Part shown: positions 9,919 through 22,295 of the stretch, one piece after another
How the letters are laid out: each line of letters starts with the position of its first letter
Position numbering within the stretch: position 1 is the first letter of the stretch
Source of the DNA: Mesorhizobium sp. L-8-3
GTDB taxonomy: Bacteria > Pseudomonadota > Alphaproteobacteria > Rhizobiales > Rhizobiaceae
Assembly (NCBI RefSeq): GCF_016756615.1
Contig: NZ_AP023262.1
Location: 2,977,501-3,041,500 of the forward strand
Reading direction: 5' to 3'
DNA: 64,000 bases
Notes under the pieces: generated by a model
What the model was told of the DNA's origin: nothing
The model's database searches: none
Seen by the model: only the letters and a program-made list of their open reading frames with translations
Program-made: the position numbers and the translations under genes

Positions 9919-9958
9919 CGATCCGTGGCCGGCCGGTGTCCGGCTGCCGCTCGGACTC

Positions 9959-10036
9959 AAAAAAAGACCGCGCCGAGGCGCGGTCGAAGTCTAGGGAGGA
10001 AACGCCCAAGGAGGGCATGGACAGGAGAACCTGTCC
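9959..10036 (-). ncRNA. mmgR: suhB/MmgR (alpha-r14) small RNA
   Basis: On the minus strand this about 78-nt transcript starts with hairpin GGACAGG-TTCT-CCTGTCC. A second small hairpin, GCCC-TCCTT-GGGC, has an anti-Shine-Dalgarno loop. A single-stranded GTTTCCTCCCTAGACTT follows, and then terminator GACCGCGCC-TC-GGCGCGGTC with seven T. This architecture matches the suhB motif (RF00519), called MmgR in Sinorhizobium, an Hfq-bound sRNA of about 77 nt linked to nitrogen and storage-polymer control. As in other alphaproteobacteria, it lies just upstream of an inositol-monophosphatase family gene. A consensus-like promoter is correctly spaced before it. Confidence 0.88.
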
Positions 10037-10043
10037 GATAAGC

Positions 10044-10071
10044 AGCGTATGGTGCGGCGCACAAATGTCAA
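10044..10071 (-). promoter_or_regulatory. Promoter of the MmgR-type sRNA
   Basis: On the minus strand, CTTGACA (TTGACA at 10066-10071) is followed after 16 nt by TACGCT (10044-10049). The predicted start, about 7-8 nt further on, falls at 10036, exactly where the first sRNA hairpin begins. CTTGAC is the preferred -35 form of rhizobial housekeeping promoters. Confidence 0.7.
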
Positions 10072-10182
10072 GCCGACTTCAGGCTTTTTTAATTCACTGT
10101 GATGTGGCAAATGCGCTGTGATCCGCCTGAGTTGCATTTGTGCAACAATTTGGGCTGCTCAAAAAATGATCAGGATGCGGGC

Positions 10183-10956
10183 ATGCTAATCGAAACCGAA
10201 TTCATGAGGCGCATTGCCGCCGCCGCCGCGGCCGAGACGCTGCCGCGTTTCCGCCAGCAGGGGACGGTCACGAACAAGCTCGCCTCCGGCTTCGACCCGG
10301 TGACGGAGGCCGACCGTGAGGCCGAAAGGGCGATCAGGGCCCTGATTCGCCACGAATATCCCGACCACGGCATATTGGGCGAAGAGCATGGCGGCGAGAA
10401 CATGGGGGCGAACCATGTCTGGGTGATCGATCCGATCGACGGTACCCGCGCCTTCATCTCCGGCCTGCCGGTGTGGGGAACGCTGGTGGGGCTTACATCG
10501 GGCGGCGATGCCGTGGCGGGCCTGATGTCGCAGCCCTTCACCGGGGAACTCTATTTCGCCGATGCCAGAGGCGCCTTCTACGAGGGGCCTGGCGGGGATC
10601 GCGTGCTCGCCACCCGCAAGACAACGACGCTCTCGGACGCCACGCTCACCACGACGACGCCTGCCCTGTTCAAGGGCGAGGGGCGCCAGCGCTACGACCG
10701 GCTGGAGCAGGCGGTGCGGCTCGCCCGCTACGGGATCGATTGCTACGCCTTCGCCATGGTCGCCGGCGGCAGCGTCGACATCGCGGTCGATGCCGGCCTG
10801 CAGCCTTACGACATCGTGGCGCTGATCCCCATCATCGAAAAAGCCGGCGGCGTCATCACCACTTTCGACGGCGGGCCGGCGGAAAAGGGCGGCGACATCC
10901 TGGCGGCGGCGACGCCTGAACTGCATGCGGCGGCGATGGAGTATTTGAGGCGGTGA
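10183..10956 (+). CDS. hisN: Histidinol-phosphatase, inositol monophosphatase type
   Basis: This 257-residue Mg-dependent phosphatase has the metal-binding motifs GEEHG (66-70), DPIDGTRAF (83-91) and a C-terminal QPYDIVALIPIIEKAGG. DGTRAF, rather than the DGTxNF of SuhB-type enzymes, suggests the HisN branch, which removes phosphate from L-histidinol phosphate in histidine synthesis. The start at 10183 is preceded by AGGA 8 nt away; longer in-frame starts would overlap the sRNA promoter region. No other his genes are nearby, as is usual for scattered his genes in rhizobia. A general inositol-phosphate or sugar-phosphate phosphatase is the alternative. Confidence 0.78.
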   Translation: MLIETEFMRRIAAAAAAETLPRFRQQGTVTNKLASGFDPVTEADREAERAIRALIRHEYPDHGILGEEHGGENMGANHVWVIDPIDGTRAFISGLPVWGTLVGLTSGGDAVAGLMSQPFTGELYFADARGAFYEGPGGDRVLATRKTTTLSDATLTTTTPALFKGEGRQRYDRLEQAVRLARYGIDCYAFAMVAGGSVDIAVDAGLQPYDIVALIPIIEKAGGVITTFDGGPAEKGGDILAAATPELHAAAMEYLRR

Positions 10957-10960
10957 AATA

Positions 10961-11075
10961 GTGAATGGTGAATGGTGAATGGTGAATGGTGAATGGTATA
11001 AACGATGGTCCTTGTGATTTTTCCGTGGCCTCGGAACTAGATATTATTATCTCCCATTCACCATTCACCATTCAC
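10961..11075. repeat. Inverted heptamer tracts between hisN and the hydrolase gene
   Basis: Five tandem copies of GTGAATG (10961-10995) face three copies of the complement CATTCAC (11055-11075) across 59 bp of AT-richer sequence. About 22 bp could pair perfectly. The right tract overlaps the last codons and stop of the minus-strand hydrolase gene. It could act as a shared terminator-like structure for two convergent genes. Confidence 0.95.
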
Positions 11076-12051
11076 CACCCGGCACAAACGCATCGAACGC
11101 CGCCAGCAGCTGCTCGCGGAAGAAGTCGGCCTCCTGCAGGATCTCATGGCGGGCGCCGTCGATGGTCAGTACCGAGGCGGTCTTGAGCCGGCGGGCATAA
11201 GCCTCGATGGCCGGGGTCGAAACGACGGCGTCGGCGCCGGCCGCGATCAGCAGGATCGGGATGCGCATCCTGGCGAGGAATTCCGGCTGCTGCACGCGTT
11301 CGGAGGCCCGGCAGGCCGCATGGATCCAGGCGACGGTAGGCCCGCCCACGGCGAGGCCGGGATGGGTCTCGTAGATGAGCGCGTTGCGCCTGTAGCGCGC
11401 CGGGTCCGATGTCAGCACATTGCCTTCGAAAGGCGGCGTTTCGCGGGGGCGCGGGCCGCGGCCGAGATAGATGGTGCCGAGGCCGAGGCTGTAGAGGAAG
11501 GCCGAGACCCGGCGCACCGACGTCATCGGCAGCGGGAATCCGGCCAGCGCGAGCAAGGGCACGCACAACACCATGCGCTGAATTCGGTTGATCATCGCCG
11601 GTGAGGCGAGCAGGGCGACCAGGCCGCCGGTCGAATGGCCCAGCACGCTGAAGGGGCCGCGGCAATCGGGCAGCACGATCTCGGCAAAGAATTGCTCGAG
11701 ATCCAGAACATAATCCTGGAAGTCCTCGACATATCCCTTGGCGGGATTGCGCAACAGCCGGTCCGAGGCGCCCTGACCGCGCCAGTCCAGCGTGGCGACG
11801 GCGAAGCCGCGTGCGGCAAGGTCCCCGATCGTCTCGAAATATTTCTCGATGCACTCGTTGCGGCCGGCGAGCAGGATCACCGTGCCTTTCAGCGGCCGTA
11901 CCCTGGTATCGAACAAGGCGTAGCGGATCTTCCTGCCGTCCCGTGCAGTGAGGAATCCGGCACGGGCATCGTCCGGCGCCGGGTTGCCCGGGATCTCGAA
12001 GAAGCCGGTGCCGACGGCAGGGCTGTCGTGGCTGAGATCTGAGGCGTCCAT
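11065..12051 (-). CDS. Alpha/beta hydrolase, lysophospholipase-like
   Basis: This protein of about 328 residues has the serine-hydrolase fold of the Hydrolase_4/PldB group. GHSTGG holds the nucleophile Ser, GRNE follows the first core strand, DWRGQGAS is family-typical, and DAVVS plus GARHEIL supply the likely Asp and His. PldB-type enzymes cleave the remaining acyl chain from lysophospholipids. No signal peptide is clear with the ATG at 12051. A longer TTG-started form would add a hydrophobic stretch (LLLGAALLITFVM) and could be membrane-anchored. Neither start has a convincing ribosome site. The C-terminal residues GGEW are encoded inside a heptamer repeat. Confidence 0.78.
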   Translation of the reverse strand: MDASDLSHDSPAVGTGFFEIPGNPAPDDARAGFLTARDGRKIRYALFDTRVRPLKGTVILLAGRNECIEKYFETIGDLAARGFAVATLDWRGQGASDRLLRNPAKGYVEDFQDYVLDLEQFFAEIVLPDCRGPFSVLGHSTGGLVALLASPAMINRIQRMVLCVPLLALAGFPLPMTSVRRVSAFLYSLGLGTIYLGRGPRPRETPPFEGNVLTSDPARYRRNALIYETHPGLAVGGPTVAWIHAACRASERVQQPEFLARMRIPILLIAAGADAVVSTPAIEAYARRLKTASVLTIDGARHEILQEADFFREQLLAAFDAFVPGGEW

Positions 12052-12295
12052 GACGAAGGTGATAAGAAGCGCCGCGCCCAAAAGCAAAGGAAAAGGTGGC
12101 GGGCCGGAAGCGGGGGCCCGCTTCCGGCCTCTGTCGATCCGGGGGAGAGGGAACGGAACGCCCGGCTCGGCTTCGTCGCGGCGGCTTGTCCGTCGCTGTC
12201 CTTTGTCCCGAACACTGTAGCCAATGCGCCTGAATGCCGTCCGAAAGGCCGGTTCATGCTGCGTTCACGTCGAGAAGACCGGCGGCGCGCACAGT

Positions 12296-12324
12296 CTTGA
12301 AATCGGGCGGGCGGGCACCCAGAT
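12296..12324 (+). promoter_or_regulatory. RpoH (sigma-32)-like promoter of hsp20
   Basis: CTTGAA (12296-12301), a 16-nt spacer and CCCAGAT (12318-12324) fit the heat-shock sigma factor consensus of alphaproteobacteria. Transcription would start near 12330, giving a leader of about 100 nt before the hsp20 ATG. Confidence 0.6.
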
Positions 12325-12329
12325 CATGG

Positions 12330-12430
12330 ATGCGGCCGCCGGAACCGGGGCCGCTGACCCCCAGGGAAACGCCAGAACGGGTTTCCGAGAGCGGTCAGAA
12401 CGCCATGTTGCTCAACAGGAGAACAGAACC
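12330..12430 (+). promoter_or_regulatory. Candidate ROSE RNA thermometer in the hsp20 leader
   Basis: The leader holds a long hairpin (CTGACC/GGTCAG outer and GGAAAC/GTTTCC inner stems, about 12354-12400). Next comes TTGCT-CAAC-AGGA, in which the ribosome site can pair with TTGCT, leaving one G bulged. This TTGCT/AGGA pairing is the hallmark of ROSE elements, which hide the ribosome site at low temperature and melt on heat shock. The length (about 100 nt) and the Hsp20 target fit the rhizobial ROSE family. Confidence 0.68.
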
Positions 12431-12895
12431 ATGCGTCATGTTGATTTTTCGCCCCTCTATCGCTCGACCGTCGGTTTCGACCGGCTGTTCACCATGCTCG
12501 ACTCGCTCGGCCAGCCCGAGGGCGGCCAGAGCTATCCGCCCTACAATATCGAGCGCACCGGTGAGGACGCCTACCGCATCAGCATGGCCGTTGCCGGCTT
12601 CTCGGAAGACGAGATTTCGATCGAGGCCCATCGCAACGTGCTGACGGTGAAGGGCGAGCGCAAGGAGGAGAACACCGGCGAAGGCTCCGAGCTGCTTTAT
12701 CGCGGCATCGCCTCCCGCGCCTTCGAGCGTCGTTTCCAGCTTGCCGACCATGTCGACGTGACCGGCGCCGCGCTCAAGAACGGGCTCCTTCACATCGATC
12801 TCAAGCGCAACATTCCGGAAGAGCTGAAGCCTCGCAAGATCGAGATTTCGGTTGCTCCCGCGAAAGCCAAGCAGATCGAGGCCTCGGTCAACTAA
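12431..12895 (+). CDS. Small heat-shock protein, Hsp20/IbpA family
   Basis: This 154-residue alpha-crystallin-type chaperone opens with MRHVDFSPLYRSTVGFDRLF. The crystallin domain spans about residues 40-130 (YNIERTGEDAYRISMAVAGF, LTVKGERKEE, GIASRAFERRFQLADHV, GLLHIDL). It binds unfolding proteins during heat stress and holds them for refolding. The ATG at 12431 follows AGGAGAA. The upstream in-frame extension is rejected because it covers the promoter and leader. Regulation is likely double, by an RpoH-like promoter and an RNA thermometer. A strong terminator follows. It closely resembles rhizobial class A small heat-shock proteins. Confidence 0.95.
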   Translation: MRHVDFSPLYRSTVGFDRLFTMLDSLGQPEGGQSYPPYNIERTGEDAYRISMAVAGFSEDEISIEAHRNVLTVKGERKEENTGEGSELLYRGIASRAFERRFQLADHVDVTGAALKNGLLHIDLKRNIPEELKPRKIEISVAPAKAKQIEASVN

Positions 12896-12919
12896 ACAGA
12901 GCTCCATTCCAGGAGTTCG

Positions 12920-12943
12920 GCGGCGCCTTCGGGCGCCGCTTTC
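12920..12943 (+). terminator. Rho-independent terminator of hsp20
   Basis: GCGGCGCC-TTCG-GGCGCCGC forms a perfect 8-bp stem with a stable TTCG tetraloop, followed by TTTCATT, 25 bp after the hsp20 stop. The convergent threonine aldolase gene ends 40 bp further on and may share it. Confidence 0.85.
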
Positions 12944-12982
12944 ATTAGCGGGGTTTGCCGCAATCGCAGTATCCGAGGCCTG

Positions 12983-14032
12983 TCAGGCTATCAGTTCGCC
13001 AAAGCGCTCGACCTCGTCCGCAGTCGTGCGGAAACTCGTCACGAAACGATAGAGCCCTTCGTTTTCACCGATCCCGTCGCCGAAGCCATGCGGGATCGCC
13101 CAAGGGTAGAATACAGCGCCCTTTTCCTGCAGTGCCTTCGCCAAGGCATTGTCGATCACCGCAAAGAGTTCGTTGGCATCCGGCTCCCAGGCCAGCCGCA
13201 ACTTGCGTGACGCGCGTATGCGATCCGCCAGACGCGCGGTCATGGCGTTGGCGTGGCGGGCCGTCTCCAGCCAGAGGTCGTCGCGGAAATAGGCGTCGAA
13301 CTGGGCGGCGACAAAGCGCGACTTGGAGAAAAGCTGCGCGGCGCGCTTGCGGATGAAAGCCAGTTCCTTCGCCTTGGCGAGGTCGAAGAGCACGATCGCC
13401 TCCGCGCACCAGCAGCCGTTCTTGGTGCCGCCGAATGAAATGAGGTCGACGCCTCGTTTCCACGTCATCTCGGCCGGGGTTGTCCCGAGCGCGACCAGCG
13501 CGTTGGCAAAGCGCGCACCGTCCATATGGAGGGGCACGTCGTGGCGCCTGGCTACCGCAGCGATTTCCGCGATCCGGTCGAGATCGTAGACCGTTCCGAT
13601 CTCGGTCGCCTGGGTGATCGACACGGCCGCCGGCCGGCCGCCATGGACGAATTCGGGGTCGAACCTGGCCATTGAGCGCTCGAGTTCGGCCGGGTCGATG
13701 CGGCCGAATGCGCCGGGCACGCGAAACATCCTGCTGCCGCCGGTCAGATACTCCGGCGCGCCGCATTCGTCTTCCAGCATGTGGGCTTCGTGGTGGGCAA
13801 AGGCCACGCCGCCGGGACGGCTCGCCAGGGCCATGGACAACGAATTGGCGGCCGTGCCGGTCGCGACGAAGAAGATCGCCACCTCGCGTTCGAACAGGGT
13901 GCTGAAGCGATCCTGGACAGCATGGTCGAGCTCGCTCGATCCGTAGGCCGAAGCATAGCCTCCGGCGTTGGCCGCCAGGCTTTCGGTGATTTTCGGATGG
14001 GCCCCGGCCCAGTTGTCGGATGCAAAGATCAT
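12983..14032 (-). CDS. ltaE: Low-specificity L-threonine aldolase
   Basis: This 349-residue PLP enzyme belongs to the beta-eliminating lyase/threonine aldolase family. Visible motifs are SDNWAGAHP (5-13), FVATGTAAN (55-63), HMDGARFAN (169-177, Asp171) and SFGGTKNG (199-206), where Lys204 binds PLP. It cleaves threonine or allo-threonine to glycine and acetaldehyde in the cytoplasm. The start at 14032 has GGAAGA 7 nt upstream; a longer form starting 15 codons earlier lacks this. It is a single gene, convergent with hsp20. Substrate range within the family cannot be read from sequence. Confidence 0.9.
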   Translation of the reverse strand: MIFASDNWAGAHPKITESLAANAGGYASAYGSSELDHAVQDRFSTLFEREVAIFFVATGTAANSLSMALASRPGGVAFAHHEAHMLEDECGAPEYLTGGSRMFRVPGAFGRIDPAELERSMARFDPEFVHGGRPAAVSITQATEIGTVYDLDRIAEIAAVARRHDVPLHMDGARFANALVALGTTPAEMTWKRGVDLISFGGTKNGCWCAEAIVLFDLAKAKELAFIRKRAAQLFSKSRFVAAQFDAYFRDDLWLETARHANAMTARLADRIRASRKLRLAWEPDANELFAVIDNALAKALQEKGAVFYPWAIPHGFGDGIGENEGLYRFVTSFRTTADEVERFGELIA

Positions 14033-14243
14033 CGGTTCTTCCAGATGGCTGTCTATCGGCTTTCCGCCGCGGACCATGTGCGGTTTTGTCCGCCAAGTTC
14101 AAGGGCCGGGGGGCACAAAACAATTGGATCCGGTAGCCGGTCGATGGGCCCCCGGGACGGAAGCGCTGGAGCGGGACCATCGCCCTGCAGCATGTCGCGT
14201 GAGAAAGGATTCGCGCGACGTATTGTAGCTTCTTGATATGGCG

Positions 14244-14288
14244 CATGTCTTTTCCCCGAAAACCGCTGCACAGTTTCGGGAGACTTGC
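14244..14288. repeat. Palindromic intergenic repeat, family A
   Basis: CATGTCTTTTCCCCGAAA, CCGCTGCACAG and TTTCGGGAGACTTGC form an imperfect dyad. A second copy, nearly identical in its core (CGAAA...CCGCTGCAC...TTTCGGGAGAC), lies at 39654-39698. Both sit in gaps between genes. The surrounding 14033-14327 shows no gene. Confidence 0.8.
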
Positions 14289-14327
14289 TTTTGGCGGTGG
14301 CGGTCGGCCTTCGGCGGCGTCGGGTTG

Positions 14328-14744
14328 TCAGCGCCAGCGCTCGACGCCTTGCGCCTCGGATCTGCGCCTGACGAATTCGCGCATCAGGGGCGCGAAGAAC
14401 GCCTTGCTGAATTGCCCTAGCGGGGGAACCGGCTCAAGGTGAAAGGACCGGCCTACGATGTCGGTGTTGTAGTCGTCAAAGATGATCCAGAGCCGCAGTG
14501 CGCTGTCGAGGCCCGCGCGCCGCTTCTCGATCTCGGGGATCTCGACGGCGAATCGTCCGGGCTGCGGCGGCTGGCTGGTGATCGGAAAGAGGACAAGCAA
14601 ATCCTCGCCCTTTGGCCTGGGCAGACGGAACCCGACGGCGGTCGGCCGGTCCTTTCGCCCTGCAGTCTCGCCTTTGACCGCCTCCCGTGTCCATAGATAG
14701 GCGAAGCGAATGACGCAACCGGATCGGATTGCGTCATAGCTCAT
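14328..14744 (-). CDS. PemK/MazF-like toxin of a type II toxin-antitoxin pair
   Basis: The product is a 138-residue protein. It starts IRSGCVIRFAYLW and continues with KDRPTAVGF, LFPITSQPPQPG, VEIP and LRLWIIFDDYNTD. The order VIRF...RP...PIT...W resembles the beta-barrel plan of PemK/MazF growth inhibitors, which usually cut mRNA, but the match is to a divergent branch. The ATG overlaps the stop of a Phd-type antitoxin gene by 4 bp, which strongly supports a toxin role. RNase activity is inferred, not shown. A role as a plain DUF is possible. Confidence 0.65.
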   Translation of the reverse strand: MSYDAIRSGCVIRFAYLWTREAVKGETAGRKDRPTAVGFRLPRPKGEDLLVLFPITSQPPQPGRFAVEIPEIEKRRAGLDSALRLWIIFDDYNTDIVGRSFHLEPVPPLGQFSKAFFAPLMREFVRRRSEAQGVERWR

Positions 14745-14992
14745 GAGTCGATGCCTTCCTGCTCATAGCGGGCCAATTCGGTCTTGATCTCTTCGAACAG
14801 GTCATCGGGCATCGTTTCGAGCGTCCCGGTTGTACGGGTGTCGGCCCGCTCGATGAGGCGTCGGTAATCCTCGATGCTGAGCAGGACCAGGCGAGGCTTG
14901 CGACGCTGGGTGATGGTGACCGGATGGCGCATCGCGTCCGCGATGATGTCTCCGGATTTCCGCGATAGGTCACTGGTTGAATAGGTGTTCAT
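14741..14992 (-). CDS. Phd/YefM-family antitoxin
   Basis: This 83-residue protein has the Phd fold: N-terminal STSDLSRKSGDIIADAM, then HPVTITQRRKPRLVLLSIEDYRRL, in which 'VTITQRRKPR' and 'LLSIEDY' are the classic core. The N-terminal half should dimerise and bind the operator; the acidic tail (DDLFEEIKTELARYEQEGID) should bind and block the toxin. The gene precedes and overlaps the toxin by 4 bp, the normal antitoxin-first order. AGGGG lies 9 nt before the ATG. An AATTTAC/GTAAATT dyad just upstream is a candidate autoregulatory operator. Confidence 0.85.
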   Translation of the reverse strand: MNTYSTSDLSRKSGDIIADAMRHPVTITQRRKPRLVLLSIEDYRRLIERADTRTTGTLETMPDDLFEEIKTELARYEQEGIDS

Positions 14993-15016
14993 GGCGCATA
15001 CCCCTGTTAATGCCGT

Positions 15017-15039
15017 AATTTACAGCAATGCGGTAAATT
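15017..15039. promoter_or_regulatory. Candidate operator of the Phd/PemK-like pair
   Basis: AATTTAC (15017-15023) and GTAAATT (15033-15039) form a perfect 7-bp dyad with a 9-nt spacer, 24 bp before the antitoxin start, where the promoter should lie. The AT-rich dyad stands out from the GC-rich surroundings. Confidence 0.5.
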
Positions 15040-15601
15040 CCGCAATTAGCGGACTCCCATCCCGCCTCCGATTGAGGCGGCTCCTAGAACCGGGTTTTTA
15101 TCCTCGGAAGAAGCGAGGCGCAGCCATCGTAGAGGCGCAACCCTTTTGGTCAGGTTGGTCAGGCGAAAGATGCGCGGCCCTGGGCGATTGGAACGATTCT
15201 TTCGATCAAGACTGCCGCAGACCCGAATCAGAAAATTATGATCCGAAGCGCCATTGCGAAATTTTATTTCGTCATTGGGATGCCGAACTTAACTTTGTAT
15301 CTTGATGCCCGGGCCGATTTCTGCCATACGGGAGATAGGACAGTAGTGCTGTCTTAATTATCGACGCAAGCTTGCCGGATAAGGCGTATAGTGACGCCGT
15401 CCGGCTTGCTGCGCGCCTGGCGGTCGCCGGTTCGCTTCGATGCGACCGTCGCCGCGGCCGAGGGCGGGAATGTGCCGGTCCCACCGGTGTTCCCGCCATT
15501 TGCAGGACATGCCGCATGAGCACGAGAAGCCGGGCGCTTCACGGACCATGCCGGCCCGACGAAAACGCCCGGGACGGGCTCGAACGGAGGAAGGGACGAC
15601 G
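15040..15601. other. Intergenic region upstream of gltB
   Basis: These 562 bp separate the toxin-antitoxin operator from gltB. The first half is AT-richer than its surroundings, which may reflect past transfer of the toxin-antitoxin pair. Open frames here lack ribosome sites and family motifs. The gltB promoter should lie here, but I see no clear -35/-10 or NtrC-type box. Confidence 0.4.
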
Positions 15602-20308
<4,707 letters not shown>

Positions 20309-20326
20309 CGTCGCGACAATCTGGCT

Positions 20327-20357
20327 CGCCGTCCGGCCCGGCTCGGGCTGGACGGCG
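20327..20357 (+). promoter_or_regulatory. Hairpin between gltB and gltD
   Basis: CGCCGTCC/GGACGGCG encloses GCCCG-GCT-CGGGC with one mismatch, giving a stem of about 13 bp 18 bp after the gltB stop. There is no T-run, so it looks like an mRNA-stabilising or partial read-through structure rather than a full terminator. Confidence 0.6.
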
Positions 20358-20439
20358 CGTGCACAGCGCTTCTAAAAGAGCGAACCCCGAAACAGAGACC
20401 TGCCGCAGGCAGGCTTGATGCTCGAGAGTTGGAACTGCA

Positions 20440-21894
20440 ATGGGCAAGGTGACAGGCTTTCTCGAAATCGATCGGCAGGTGCACAAGTACCAGCCGGCCT
20501 CCGACCGCATCCGGCACTTTCGCGAGTTCACGTTGCCGATGTCGGACAAAGAGGTCGAGAAACAGGCCGCCCGCTGCATGGATTGCGGCGTGCCCTACTG
20601 CCATGGACCGACGGGCTGCCCGATCCACAACCAGATCCCGGACTGGAACGACCTCGTCTACAATGGCGACTGGGACAACGCGATCCGCAACCTGCACTCG
20701 ACCAACAACTTCCCCGAATTCACCGGCCGCATCTGCCCGGCGCCCTGCGAGGAGGCGTGCACGCTGAACCTCGAGGACATCCCGGTCGCCATCAAGACGA
20801 TCGAGCAGGCGATCGCCGACAAGGCCTATGAGAGCGGCTATGTGCGCCCTTATCCGGCGGACAAGAAGACCGGCAAGCGTGTGGCCGTCATCGGCTCCGG
20901 ACCGGCCGGCATGGCAGCGGCCCAGCAGCTCGGCCGTGTCGGGCACGACGTGCATGTCTACGAACGCGAAAGCCGTCCCGGCGGTCTGCTGCGTTTCGGC
21001 ATTCCCGACTTCAAGATGGAGAAGCACTATATCGACCGCCGCATCGTTCAGATGGCAGGCGAAGGTGTGACATTCCACTGCGGCGTGAACGTCGGCGTCG
21101 ACAAGAAGGTGTCGGAACTTCTCGCCGAATATGACGCCGTGCTCTATTGCGGCGGCTCTGAGACCCCGCGCCCGGCGGGCATCCCCGGCGTCGAACTCGA
21201 AGGGGTGCACGACGCGATGCCCTATCTGGTGCAGCAGAACAAGCGTGTGGCCGGCGAGGACATCCAGTCGGTGGCCTGGCCGGCGCAGCCGATCCTGGCC
21301 GGCGGCAACCATGTCGTGGTGGTCGGTGGCGGCGATACGGCGTCGGACTGCGTCGGCACGGCATTCCGCCAGGGCGCGGTGCGTGTCACCCAGCTCGATA
21401 TCCGGCCGCAGCCGCCCGAGAAGGAAGACAAGCTCTCGGTCTGGCCCTACTGGGCGACGAAGATGCGCACTTCCTCCTCGCAGGCCGAGGGCGCGGAGCG
21501 GGAATTCCAGGTCGCGACGCTGGAGTTCCTCGGCGAGGACGGCGTGCTGATGGGCGTCAAGTGCTGCGAGGTCGACGAGAAGCGCAAGCCGATCCCGGGT
21601 ACCGACTTTGTGATCCGGGCCGACCTGGCCTTCATCGCCATCGGTTTCTCCGGCCCGATCGACGGCGGTGTCGTCGCCGAGATGGGCGACAGGCTGGCGG
21701 TTACGGTCGACGCTCGCCGCTCGACCAACGTCAAGGCGAACGACCGCGACTACCGGACGAGCGTCGACGGCCTGTTCGCCGCCGGCGACGTGCGTCGCGG
21801 CCAGTCCCTGGTGGTCTGGGCGATCCGCGAAGGACGACAGGCCGCGCGTTCAATCGACGAGTTCCTCACGGGCGCGTCGGTTCTGCCGCGGTAG
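20440..21894 (+). CDS. gltD: Glutamate synthase small subunit
   Basis: This 484-residue flavoprotein supplies electrons from NADPH to GltB. The N-terminal ferredoxin-like part has Cys46, Cys49, Cys54, Cys60 and Cys99, Cys103, Cys107, which bind 4Fe-4S clusters. Then come the FAD-binding GSGPAG (152-157), [12 protein letters not shown], the NADPH-binding [12 protein letters not shown] and the C-terminal [17 protein letters not shown]. It forms the alpha-beta complex with the gltB product, encoded 131 bp upstream on the same strand. The ATG at 20440 is in the usual place, and length and motif order are normal. Confidence 0.97.
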   Translation: MGKVTGFLEIDRQVHKYQPASDRIRHFREFTLPMSDKEVEKQAARCMDCGVPYCHGPTGCPIHNQIPDWNDLVYNGDWDNAIRNLHSTNNFPEFTGRICPAPCEEACTLNLEDIPVAIKTIEQAIADKAYESGYVRPYPADKKTGKRVAVIGSGPAGMAAAQQLGRVGHDVHVYERESRPGGLLRFGIPDFKMEKHYIDRRIVQMAGEGVTFHCGVNVGVDKKVSELLAEYDAVLYCGGSETPRPAGIPGVELEGVHDAMPYLVQQNKRVAGEDIQSVAWPAQPILAGGNHVVVVGGGDTASDCVGTAFRQGAVRVTQLDIRPQPPEKEDKLSVWPYWATKMRTSSSQAEGAEREFQVATLEFLGEDGVLMGVKCCEVDEKRKPIPGTDFVIRADLAFIAIGFSGPIDGGVVAEMGDRLAVTVDARRSTNVKANDRDYRTSVDGLFAAGDVRRGQSLVVWAIREGRQAARSIDEFLTGASVLPR

Positions 21895-22012
21895 CGGCGC
21901 GGGTTCGATAGCGTCGGAGGCGCTGGGCGGGCCTCCGACGAGTTCGGTCAGGGTGGCTCCCCGCTTGTGCAAGGCGCCTGGGCTCCGGCCGTCAGGCGTC
22001 GCGCTTGCTTTG

Positions 22013-22032
22013 TTGTACCTGTTCGCGTACAA
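22013..22032. promoter_or_regulatory. Candidate YefM-YoeB operator
   Basis: TTGTAC (22013-22018) and GTACAA (22027-22032) form a perfect dyad with an 8-nt spacer, ending 8 bp before the yefM ATG. YefM of E. coli binds TGTACA-type sites, so autoregulation is likely. Confidence 0.7.
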
Positions 22033-22040
22033 TTCAAAAC

Positions 22041-22295
22041 ATGCGTACCACCTCCTACAGCGACCTTCGCAGGAATCTCGCGGCCATGATCGACCGGGTC
22101 AATGCCGATCATGAGCCTGTTATAATCACACGCGACCGCGGCAAGCCTACGGCGGTGTTGATGTCGATGGAGGACTTCGCCTCCTATGAGGAAACTCGGT
22201 ATCTGCTGAAGAGTCCCCGCAACGCGGAGCGACTTGCCGAATCGATCGCAGAGCTTGACGCGGGCAAGGGAACGAAGCGTGAGCTTTCGGAGTGA
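22041..22295 (+). CDS. yefM: YefM-type antitoxin
   Basis: This 84-residue Phd/YefM protein starts MRTTSYSDLRRNLAAMIDRV, followed by EPVIITRDRGKPTAVLMSMEDFASYEETRYLL. The stretch 'ITRDRGKPTAVLMSMEDF.S..ET..LL' is close to E. coli YefM. The N-terminal domain binds the operator as a dimer; the disordered C-terminus wraps the toxin. The start at 22041 is chosen because the dyad lies just upstream and the N-terminus matches the family length. The yoeB start overlaps its stop by 4 bp. Confidence 0.92.
   Translation: MRTTSYSDLRRNLAAMIDRVNADHEPVIITRDRGKPTAVLMSMEDFASYEETRYLLKSPRNAERLAESIAELDAGKGTKRELSE

Noticed and set aside
10961..11075. Possible CRISPR-like array
   Set aside because: Units are only 7 bp, have no spacers, and occur as tandem and inverted tracts; no cas genes are present.
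12224..12430. In-frame N-terminal extension of hsp20
   Set aside because: It would cover the RpoH-like promoter and thermometer leader; the ATG at 12431 has a good ribosome site and the family N-terminus.
14985..15305. A 106-codon frame after the antitoxin
   Set aside because: No motif or ribosome site, and it overlaps the antitoxin start and operator.
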